Source: Flavobacterium psychrophilum (lineage in GTDB: Bacteria > Bacteroidota > Bacteroidia > Flavobacteriales > Flavobacteriaceae). Taken from it: a stretch of 24,032 nucleotides of DNA. A model generated the notes under the pieces. The model worked only from the letters and a program-made list of their open reading frames with translations. It made no database searches and was not told the DNA's origin. The position numbers and the translations under genes are program-made. Where the stretch lies: NCBI GenBank assembly GCA_945872245.1, contig CAMBZB010000034.1:1-24032 (forward strand), in the 5' to 3' direction. This document shows, in pieces, positions 6,484-14,148 of the stretch (within the stretch, counting starts at the first letter, position 1; the number at the start of each line of letters is the position of its first letter).

Positions 6484-8040
6484 CTACTGTTTTTTTAAAA
6501 CTTTCCCCGGTCGGAATGAATTGTAAATGCCATTATCAACAACGGTTACTCCATTAATGATGCTGTATTTTAATCCTTCGGCATATTGAAACGCATCAAT
6601 ATAATCTGCTTTGTCTTTGAAAGTATTGGGGTCAAAAATGATAATATCTGCAAAATAACCCTCTTTTATTTTCCCTCGCTTTGGTATTTTAAATATCGCT
6701 GCTGTTTCAGAGGTACTCCCATTAATAAACTTTGCAACCGAAATTATATGGTCATTCGTAACATATTTATTATATTTCTTAGGAAACGAGCCGTATTTTC
6801 TTGGATGACCTTCATTGCCATCAGAGCCGGTTACTACCCAGGATTGCTTCATGAAATTTTGAATATCCTTTTCATTCATATTGAATGATGCGACTCTTGC
6901 AAATCCCTTTTCTAATATTTTAAAAACGGCTTCTTCAGCGGATACATTTAATATCGAAGCAATTTCTGCGACATTTTTACCATTAAAGGACTCTTCTTGT
7001 GCTTTTACAACAAGTAACTTGTCTGGACCACCTCTGCGAGTAATGTTTTCTTTAGTTTCACCAAGTATTTTAAACTTTAGTACTGGGTTTTTATACCTTA
7101 AAAATAGCGAATCATTTCCGCCACTTTCGGCCCATCTAGGAACAACTGCTGCTTTAAGCCCGGTGGCAGAAGCATCATAAGGATATTGATTAGCGGTAAC
7201 ATCTATTCCTTCTGCTCGACTTTTTTCTATCAGTTCAATAATAGCCGTACTCTCATTCCAAACATCAACACCTAAACATTTTATATGTGATATATGAATG
7301 GGTAATTTTGCTTTTCTACCAATTTCTATCGCCTCTTGAATGGAAGGAATTAAGCCAATGGAATAGGAACTTTCATCTCGTAAATGGGTGTCATAAATAC
7401 CCCCTTTTTTGGCAACAACCTTGGCTAAATCTATTACTTCTTGTGTGTCTGCATAACTTCCTGGCGAATAAAATAAGCCTGTTGACAAACCAAAAACCCC
7501 TGAGTTTAGCTCTTTTTGAAGCAAATTCTTCATTGTTTTTATTTGCTCTGGAGTTGCTTTTATTTTGCTATCTCCGATTACTTCTTGCCTCAATGTTCCA
7601 TGTCCTGCAAGTAAAACCACGTTTGTTCCCAAACCATTGTTTTCAAAAATTTCTTTATATTTTTGAGTAGGAAAATAACTTTCTCCATCATTTCCCACTA
7701 CAACAGTAGTAATTCCCTGCATTAAAAAAGGCAAGTTTTGAGAGGTTTTGGCATTAACCAAGTCCTTGTCAGCGTGCGTATGTGGATCTATAAATCCGGG
7801 ACAAACCAGCAGTCCATTGGCATCTATAATTTTGTCTGTTTTTAATCTAACCAACTTTTCATTTCCTATAAAAATAATTCTATCCCCTTTTATGGCTATC
7901 GTCACTTTTTTAGAAACCGTATCACAACCAGTATATACCATTCCGTTTTTAATGGTTAAATCTGCTACGACCTTTCTCTTTGAAGTACACGATAACAATA
8001 CGAATAAAAGTATCACAAGAAATAACGTATGGTTTTTCAT
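6484..8040 (-). CDS. N-acyl-D-amino-acid deacylase lipoprotein (D-aminoacylase family)
   Basis: A 518-residue member of the amidohydrolase superfamily, D-aminoacylase branch, which hydrolyses N-acyl-D-amino acids (or related D-configured amides) to the D-amino acid. The N-terminus (MKNHTLFLVILLFVLLSC, Cys18) is a lipoprotein signal; the following TSKRK lacks acidic residues, suggesting a periplasm-facing anchor. Catalytic-domain landmarks are PGFIDPHTHADKD (81-93, metal ligands H87 and H89), VVVGNDGES (113-121), GVFGLSTGLFYSPGSYA (181-197), YDTHLRDES (216-224, H219), HISHIK (249-254, H252), and GSDGNEGHPRKYGSFP (405-420, D407 as the conserved acid). Classic D-aminoacylases have a Cys in the GNCG motif as a metal ligand; here it is Asp118. 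A C-terminal KIKEGYFADIIIFDP segment is typical of the family. It follows SusD by 78 bp and could supply free D-amino acids to the racemase-like protein. The acyl and amino acid specificity is unknown. Confidence 0.88.
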   Translation of the reverse strand: MKNHTLFLVILLFVLLSCTSKRKVVADLTIKNGMVYTGCDTVSKKVTIAIKGDRIIFIGNEKLVRLKTDKIIDANGLLVCPGFIDPHTHADKDLVNAKTSQNLPFLMQGITTVVVGNDGESYFPTQKYKEIFENNGLGTNVVLLAGHGTLRQEVIGDSKIKATPEQIKTMKNLLQKELNSGVFGLSTGLFYSPGSYADTQEVIDLAKVVAKKGGIYDTHLRDESSYSIGLIPSIQEAIEIGRKAKLPIHISHIKCLGVDVWNESTAIIELIEKSRAEGIDVTANQYPYDASATGLKAAVVPRWAESGGNDSLFLRYKNPVLKFKILGETKENITRRGGPDKLLVVKAQEESFNGKNVAEIASILNVSAEEAVFKILEKGFARVASFNMNEKDIQNFMKQSWVVTGSDGNEGHPRKYGSFPKKYNKYVTNDHIISVAKFINGSTSETAAIFKIPKRGKIKEGYFADIIIFDPNTFKDKADYIDAFQYAEGLKYSIINGVTVVDNGIYNSFRPGKVLKKQ

Positions 8041-8118
8041 AATTATTTATTTTTCAATTTAAATAAAAAGGTGTCAAGATTTCTTAAACAACCTTTAATA
8101 TCCATATGAAATTATTTT

Positions 8119-9561
8119 TTATTCATTTAATTCTGTTGGAGAATAAATGGTTAGTCCTCCTGGCATATTTGAATTGGCGTTAATTTCATCTTGCGAAATA
8201 ACAAATCGTTCTGGATGTTGAGTAGCTGTCGCATTGTTCAAAGGATAATGAACGGCAATATCATACTCGGTTTTTCGCAGTCTTCTTGCATCATTCCAAG
8301 GCATGAAGGTGCCAAATCCAGTTACATAGCGCTCTTCAATGATTTCTCTTAATAAGGCTTTATTGCTATCAATGTTGTCCAAATTTTCCATTCCACCGCC
8401 AGCAAAATCAGCCGTAACATAAGCGTCATATTTTTTTACATCTGCAGAGGATCTTTTATCGAAAGAATCAGCAGATGCTAAGAAAACACGAACTTTGTTT
8501 AACTGAAGTAAGCCTTCTGCCAACGAAACCGTTCTAGCCCCTGTTTCCGCTAATATCAATAAATTTTCTTGGTAGGTCACTAAATCCATTGGTTTCAATT
8601 CTCCATTGATAATTTTAGTGCTACTTCCCCCAATTATTGCTCCAGCCTCAAGATGTTTCATTCTTGCCGCCTCATCTGTTTTGGTATTTCTTCTAGAAAT
8701 AGAAGGGAAATTAGCTTGGGTATCTAATAAATTTCTACAAAAAGTATTAGTTACTGATAAATAGCCTTTTCTAGTTCCTGCCATAAAGCGATACAATAAA
8801 TTTTCTGTTCCTGTTGCCGCAGTTACTAGGGGCGTAAATTTCATGGTACCTGCATAATCCGAAATTCCATTTAAAGCAGCAGCACGTGCTGCTACATAAT
8901 CTCTAGTTTGCAAATAATAGCGCGCTTTTAAGGTGTAAGCGGTTTTTACCCATTTGTCTTTATTCCCTCCAAAAAATATGTCCTCAGCAAGTATATTTTT
9001 TGTAGTTGGGGCGCTAAGCAATACTATTGCTTCATCTAATTTGGTTTGCAAAACATTATAAATATCGGATTGTTTGTCAAATACTGGGTCGCTAATAGCG
9101 GGATTAGCCGCTTCAGAATAAGGAATGTCTCCCCATATAGAAGTAGCGGTGCCCACGGCGTTTGCCTCTAGCACTTTGCAAATCCCAACTATTAATTGTC
9201 CTTCGGTATCCAATCCATTTGTGGTGTAATATTTATTGATTTCACTAAATTGTTTTAACATCCCGTTATACAAATAGGTCCAATCGCTATTCGATTCTGA
9301 TGATGAAATATCATAGTTATATAGTCCAAGATATAATGCAATTTCGCCTCTATACTGACCCGTCCACATCCCTGCAATTCTTTGCAGATGGCCATTATTT
9401 ATAGCTATATCGGCCAACATAGTTCCTTTTATTAATAGTGAAGGAGGAATAACTTCATCCGTGTTTATACTATTGTAATTATAATTTAAGTCTTCAAATG
9501 AACTATCGCATGAAAGCACTAAAAATAGTATTACTATTCCAGAAATTAATTTAGTTTTCAT
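8119..9561 (-). CDS. SusD/RagB-like nutrient-binding outer membrane lipoprotein
   Basis: A 480-residue surface lipoprotein of the SusD/RagB type, closest by eye to the SusD-like_2 subgroup. The signal ends LVLSC, followed by DSSFEDLNYN, where the acidic residues near the lipid-bearing Cys are consistent with surface export. Family-like segments include HLQRIAGMWTGQYRGE (near residues 58-73), the helical region around WVKTAYTLKARYYLQTRDY, the TYQENLLILAETGAR block and a C-terminal MPWNDARRLRKTEYD. It caps the TonB-dependent transporter encoded immediately upstream and captures the oligomeric substrate. Only 5 bp separate it from the SusC stop, and an AAGAG stretch just before the ATG may help reinitiation. 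The bound substrate cannot be read from the sequence; neighbouring genes suggest a peptide or amino-acid derivative rather than a glycan. Confidence 0.95.
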   Translation of the reverse strand: MKTKLISGIVILFLVLSCDSSFEDLNYNYNSINTDEVIPPSLLIKGTMLADIAINNGHLQRIAGMWTGQYRGEIALYLGLYNYDISSSESNSDWTYLYNGMLKQFSEINKYYTTNGLDTEGQLIVGICKVLEANAVGTATSIWGDIPYSEAANPAISDPVFDKQSDIYNVLQTKLDEAIVLLSAPTTKNILAEDIFFGGNKDKWVKTAYTLKARYYLQTRDYVAARAAALNGISDYAGTMKFTPLVTAATGTENLLYRFMAGTRKGYLSVTNTFCRNLLDTQANFPSISRRNTKTDEAARMKHLEAGAIIGGSSTKIINGELKPMDLVTYQENLLILAETGARTVSLAEGLLQLNKVRVFLASADSFDKRSSADVKKYDAYVTADFAGGGMENLDNIDSNKALLREIIEERYVTGFGTFMPWNDARRLRKTEYDIAVHYPLNNATATQHPERFVISQDEINANSNMPGGLTIYSPTELNE

Positions 9562-9566
9562 AACTC

Positions 9567-12500
9567 TTAATATTTAATTTGTAAGGTGAATAAAAAAGTT
9601 TTAGATGCCGGATTTGTAAAATAATCGATTCCAAAACCATTACCAACACCCGTTTGATTGGTTTGCGGGTCTATTCCTAAAATGTCAGTCCAAATGGCTA
9701 AATTTCTACCTGTAAGCGTCCCTGTTATTGAGGCTAACTTCGTTTTCTTTTTAAATCCTTTTGAGTTTAAGGTATAACCAAAAGTTAACTCGCTTAATCG
9801 CGTCCATGAGGCATTGTTATTTACTGCAAATTCATTAATAACAGAAGCACCAAAACCACCACCGATAGTTGTATAGTAGGCTTCATTCAATAAAACAGGC
9901 CCTGCCCCAAAATCTTTAATATTTCCACGAACGGGAACACCCGCAGGATAAATTACACCATTCCTGTCTTTAATAGCTATAGATGGTGTCACTTCATTCC
10001 CGACTTCTGCGGAAGTACCAAAATTACCTAAAATAAAGCGGGTACGTTCCGCAAAATCTCCCCCTTGAGAGGTTTCAAACATTATATTTGCAAAAAAACC
10101 TTTATAATCCGCTTTAAAACCAAAACCACCTCGCCAATCTGGATTTGGATCCCCTATTACTCCTTGTTCAGTGTCTAATTGAGGAAATCCATTAGCATCT
10201 AAAGTAAAGGTTCCGTCAGCATTTCTTAATGCTCGGGTTCCCCATAGCGTTCCTAACTGGTAACCCACTACTGCCCTAGAACTAATGGCCTCAGTAGTTA
10301 ATTCAAGTGAAGTTGCGCCTTTAACATCAGTCACTTCGTTTTTATTGTTATTGAAATTTCCATAAACTGAAGCATTAAGTCCTTTTTTTGATTTTAATAG
10401 TTGCAAATCAAAATCAAATTCTAGGCCTTTATTTTGCAAAGCCCCCCCGTTTCCATAGATGGAATTAGCCCCTGTACTTGGGGTTAATGGAATGTCTAGC
10501 AAAATATTCACTACAGTGTTGTAATAATACGTCCCACTTAAAGTCAAACGGTTATTAAAAAATTTTAAATCGGCACCTAATTCATATTCTGTTTTAATTT
10601 CAGGTTTTAAATTTCTATTCCCCAACTCACTGTCGTAACTAAATCCGCCACCAAAAAGGAATAAATTTAAAGGGTCATCGTAATCCTCATAAATAGGAGT
10701 TTGGTAATTTGTTTGGAATTTGTGCGGGTTAGGTTTTACTCCCACTTGACCAACACCCGTTCTTATTTTACCAGAAGTTAGAATTTTTTTATTTTCAAAA
10801 ATTTTCAAATCAGAAAAAACCCAAGACGCATCAACTGATGGATATATAAAAGACCCCAACATACTTGATGCTTTTTCCAATGCAACTGAACTATTCAGAA
10901 AAAGTTGTTTTTTATAATCAAAGGATGAAGTAACGTAAGTTCTGTAGGAGGCAATTTTTCTAGTTAAATTAATCGTAGGATCTAACTGTGAAACATTAGC
11001 AAAAGTCTGAGTCATACTATTAATAAGAAAGGTTTGTCCTTCGTTATACACACTTTTTCTGTCTCGGTCATTAAAGTTATAGCCCAGAATAAAGTTTCCG
11101 TTTAAATTATTGGTTAAACTAAACGTTTTAGTTTGAGCAATTACATCAAAATTTAATATTTTATTATTAATGTTGTCCAATCGGAAGGAACCTGCGGTAA
11201 AACTAGCTGAATTTACAGGAGAAAAATAGCGTCTTTCGTCGTTATAAGTATCGTAGCTTCCTCTAAATTTCATAGACAACCAATGATTTGCCTTGTAATT
11301 CAAATCGGTAGAAAAAATAAATCGATCGACTTGATTAGGCGCTTTTTGCTTGTATAAAGTCCATAATGGGTTGTTATATCCAGGATTCGAACTCTCTCCA
11401 ATCGAGTTTCTATAAGAACGTTGTCTTTTGGGAAACAACTTTCCTGTAGCGTCATAGTGATCCCCAACATATTGCGAAATATCAAAATCCGGTGCCCCTC
11501 TTAACAAGCCTAACAACAATCCTGCAATACTTGAATTCTGTTGAATTCTATTGGATTGCGTGTGCGCATAATCGAATTTGGTGGTGATGCTCAATTTTGG
11601 ATTAAAAATATATTTGCCGTTAAAACCAATATTGGTCTTTTTATAATCGCTCTCGTTAATAAATCCTTTTTGATCAATACTACCAAAACTCACCCGATAG
11701 TTTCCATCTTCATTTGCATTTCCAAAACTCAAATTGTTTTTTATGGAAGTGGCATCTTGGAATACTTTGTCTTGGTTTTGATTAACATAAGTATTTTTAG
11801 AATTTTTGGTTTTAATCATTAAATATTCTAATCCATCTGTCCCAACAAAATATCCTTTTTCATCTTTGGGATAATACTCATCCGCTGCACCCGATCTTGA
11901 AGCAATTTTATCCCCCCAAGAAACCGCAGAAGTCAAGTCAAAAACTCCTCCTGAGCCCTGTCCATAATTGGATTGAAGTGGATGCATCTGTGCTATTTTA
12001 TCAAAAGAGACTGTAGATTTAAATTCAATGTTAATTTTTCCTGTTTTTTTGCCCTTTTTTGTGGTAATTACCAAAACACCATTGGCTGCTTCAGACCCCC
12101 AAACAGCGGCTGCTGATGCTCCTTTTAAAACGGTGATAGACTCAATATCATCTTCATTAATATCGTTCAATCTTGATTGCTGGGATGTTCCAGCTACATT
12201 GCTACTATTGCCGTTTATGTTATCATTACTTATAGGCACACCATCCAAAATAATTAATGGTTGTGTGTTTCCATTAATGGTATTTGCCCCTCTAATTTGT
12301 ATGTTAGAACCTGCACCAGGATCCCCATTAGCTCTTGCAATTCTAACCCCAGAAGCCTTTCCTTGCAAAGAATTAATGACACTCATTTCTCCTGAATTTG
12401 ACAATTGATCGGCTGTAACTTTCGTATAAGTAGAACCTAAAGTCCTTTTATTCACTTCAAGTCCTAATGAATTGACCACTACTTCACTTAATGCTTCTGC

Positions 12501-12791
12501 ATTTTCTTCCAAAACAATATTTAGTTTTATTTTGTCTTTAACAGCAATCTGCTGTACAGTAAATCCCAAAAAATTTACAGTAATAATTGCGTCTTCTCCA
12601 GAAACTGTTAAACTGAAATTACCATTTAAATCTGTGGTCGTTCCAGCTTTAGTTCCTTTCTCTATAATCGTAGCTCCAGGCAGTGGACCAACTTTGTCAT
12701 TTACTGTTCCGGTTATTACTCTTTTTTGTGCAATAGCAATTCCACCAAAAAACAGTGTTAAGCACAATGTTAAAATCAAATTTTTATTCAT
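9567..12791 (-). CDS. SusC/RagA-family TonB-dependent outer membrane transporter
   Basis: A 1074-residue outer-membrane importer. After a signal peptide (1-21, ending AIAQ) comes a carboxypeptidase-regulatory-like domain (about 23-95: VITGTVNDKVGPLPGATI, DLNGNFSL), a TonB-box-like SEVVV (102-106), then the plug domain with LQGKASGVRI, IQIRGANTING, PLIILDGVPI and the family signature near 231-246 (WGSEAANGVLVITTKKG). The remainder is a beta-barrel of alternating aromatic and polar strands ending TFLFTLQIKY with a terminal aromatic. Length and order match full SusC proteins, with no frameshift. It pairs with the SusD-like lipoprotein 5 bp downstream, and the M14 peptidase gene ends 25 bp upstream. 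Together the three form the core of a Sus-like locus. Glycosidase, polysaccharide lyase and sulfatase genes usual in glycan loci are absent from the window, so a peptide-type cargo is inferred. Confidence 0.96.
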   Translation of the reverse strand: MNKNLILTLCLTLFFGGIAIAQKRVITGTVNDKVGPLPGATIIEKGTKAGTTTDLNGNFSLTVSGEDAIITVNFLGFTVQQIAVKDKIKLNIVLEENAEALSEVVVNSLGLEVNKRTLGSTYTKVTADQLSNSGEMSVINSLQGKASGVRIARANGDPGAGSNIQIRGANTINGNTQPLIILDGVPISNDNINGNSSNVAGTSQQSRLNDINEDDIESITVLKGASAAAVWGSEAANGVLVITTKKGKKTGKINIEFKSTVSFDKIAQMHPLQSNYGQGSGGVFDLTSAVSWGDKIASRSGAADEYYPKDEKGYFVGTDGLEYLMIKTKNSKNTYVNQNQDKVFQDATSIKNNLSFGNANEDGNYRVSFGSIDQKGFINESDYKKTNIGFNGKYIFNPKLSITTKFDYAHTQSNRIQQNSSIAGLLLGLLRGAPDFDISQYVGDHYDATGKLFPKRQRSYRNSIGESSNPGYNNPLWTLYKQKAPNQVDRFIFSTDLNYKANHWLSMKFRGSYDTYNDERRYFSPVNSASFTAGSFRLDNINNKILNFDVIAQTKTFSLTNNLNGNFILGYNFNDRDRKSVYNEGQTFLINSMTQTFANVSQLDPTINLTRKIASYRTYVTSSFDYKKQLFLNSSVALEKASSMLGSFIYPSVDASWVFSDLKIFENKKILTSGKIRTGVGQVGVKPNPHKFQTNYQTPIYEDYDDPLNLFLFGGGFSYDSELGNRNLKPEIKTEYELGADLKFFNNRLTLSGTYYYNTVVNILLDIPLTPSTGANSIYGNGGALQNKGLEFDFDLQLLKSKKGLNASVYGNFNNNKNEVTDVKGATSLELTTEAISSRAVVGYQLGTLWGTRALRNADGTFTLDANGFPQLDTEQGVIGDPNPDWRGGFGFKADYKGFFANIMFETSQGGDFAERTRFILGNFGTSAEVGNEVTPSIAIKDRNGVIYPAGVPVRGNIKDFGAGPVLLNEAYYTTIGGGFGASVINEFAVNNNASWTRLSELTFGYTLNSKGFKKKTKLASITGTLTGRNLAIWTDILGIDPQTNQTGVGNGFGIDYFTNPASKTFLFTLQIKY

Positions 12792-12816
12792 TTTCTAAAA
12801 GTTTGGGATTACTAAT

Positions 12817-14067
12817 TTATGGTTTAATTATATATACTAAGAGTTTCATCATTTCTTTGGCAGAAACCTGACCTTTGATTACAATGTCTTCTTTAGGAGT
12901 GGCATCGCCAATTTCATAAGTAATTCCTACGGCATCATGACCGTATAAAAACCATCCTTTAGAAACGGGTTGTTGGCTATTTACAGAAGATTCATTGACC
13001 TTATAATTTGGAATATTTCGTTCTAATCCAGCAAACCAATAATCTATGAAATTGGGCATGGACGTATTTGCTCTGTTTTTATTGGTGTAAAAAATATCTT
13101 TTTTGGTGGAATGAAAATCTAACCCTAGAATTACAGCACCTTCATCTTCTTCAGAAGCATTATTGATGAATTTTACAATTTGTTTTATTTCTGGTTGGTT
13201 GTAAACAGACCAATCCCTATTTAAATCAATTCCACCATGATTATGTCTCCAATGTCCAAGATCAACTCCGTCTGGATTGGCTATTGGAAAGGCAATAACC
13301 CGATATGTTTTTAAAAACACATCTGAGAGTTCTGAACCATCTAAAATAGTTGATAAAAAACTTTGAAAAGCATAATATCCAGTGGTTTCTGGTGGATGCT
13401 GACGCGTGAGTAAAACAATTATTTTTTTGTTTTTTTGATCTCCTTTGTAAATGTCTAATACTGGAATGTTTTTACCAAGCACTGATTTTCCGGCGCTTTT
13501 AATGGTAACATAATCTTCTTTGCCCGCCACAATACTTGTGTACCAATTTTTAACATCTGTGGACGATTGGACTTCTTGAGCAGCAACAAGAATAGGGTTT
13601 TTACTTAAATTCAGCTTAATGGTAACAATACTATCTTTCATATAAATTGATGAAGGATCAATAGCATTCCAATCATTGTTTATTTTCAACTTAGGAATAT
13701 ACCTATGGTTATAGCCTTTAGGGTATTGAAAAGTAAAATAAAAAGGCTTTGGCGAACTGGACCAAGTGTTGAAAGCATAGTAACCACTATTGTTAATAGG
13801 GGTGTTTTCTGGTTTAATCATTACAATAGCCGTGCTGTCGTTTTCCTGTATAAAGTCGCTTAATCTCGCGCCGTCGAATTCATTACTCGCAAAAACACCC
13901 GCTTTTTCTAATTCATATGTTTTTTTAATTTGTAATTCAATTGGCCTTGTTTTAGTGTTTACCGGGGAATTGAATGAAACCGATTGCTGCGCGTAAACAC
14001 TTTTAGTTAATCCAAAAAAAAGTGTTAGTATAACAATACGAATTTGTAAATGGTATTTATTTTTCAT
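12817..14067 (-). CDS. Exported M14-family zinc metallocarboxypeptidase
   Basis: A 416-residue exported peptidase. A signal peptide (1-27, ending SVYAQ) precedes an N-terminal beta-rich domain of about 140 residues and an M14 catalytic domain. Zinc ligands are visible as H224 and E227 (RQHPPETTG) and H319 (GLDFHSTKKD). The NPDGVDLGHWRHNHGGIDLNRDW block (264-286) contains N283-R284, the pair that binds the substrate C-terminal carboxylate in this clan, and E385 in GITYEIGD is the probable catalytic glutamate. M14 enzymes remove C-terminal amino acids or cut gamma-D-glutamyl and related bonds. It is the first gene of the cluster, 25 bp before SusC. Only about 80 bp separate it from the terminator-bearing 3' end of the preceding gene, and no TTTG/TAnnTTTG promoter is obvious there, so its promoter is unresolved. 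It has no T9SS tail, so a periplasmic location is likely. Confidence 0.92.
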   Translation of the reverse strand: MKNKYHLQIRIVILTLFFGLTKSVYAQQSVSFNSPVNTKTRPIELQIKKTYELEKAGVFASNEFDGARLSDFIQENDSTAIVMIKPENTPINNSGYYAFNTWSSSPKPFYFTFQYPKGYNHRYIPKLKINNDWNAIDPSSIYMKDSIVTIKLNLSKNPILVAAQEVQSSTDVKNWYTSIVAGKEDYVTIKSAGKSVLGKNIPVLDIYKGDQKNKKIIVLLTRQHPPETTGYYAFQSFLSTILDGSELSDVFLKTYRVIAFPIANPDGVDLGHWRHNHGGIDLNRDWSVYNQPEIKQIVKFINNASEEDEGAVILGLDFHSTKKDIFYTNKNRANTSMPNFIDYWFAGLERNIPNYKVNESSVNSQQPVSKGWFLYGHDAVGITYEIGDATPKEDIVIKGQVSAKEMMKLLVYIIKP

Positions 14068-14098
14068 ATAAGTTTCATTTTATTGGTGAGATAGTAAT

Positions 14099-14135
14099 AA
14101 AAAAAACATCCTTTCCCGTTAGAAAAAGGATGTTT
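14099..14135 (-). terminator. Intrinsic terminator after the 974-residue glycine-rich protein gene
   Basis: Perfect 11-bp arms (AAACATCCTTT at 14104-14114 and AAAGGATGTTT at 14125-14135) enclose a 10-nt loop. On the minus strand the stem is followed by a run of eight T. It lies 14 bp after the stop at 14149 and separates that gene from the M14 peptidase gene. Confidence 0.9.
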
Positions 14136-14148
14136 AATTAGGGTGTGT

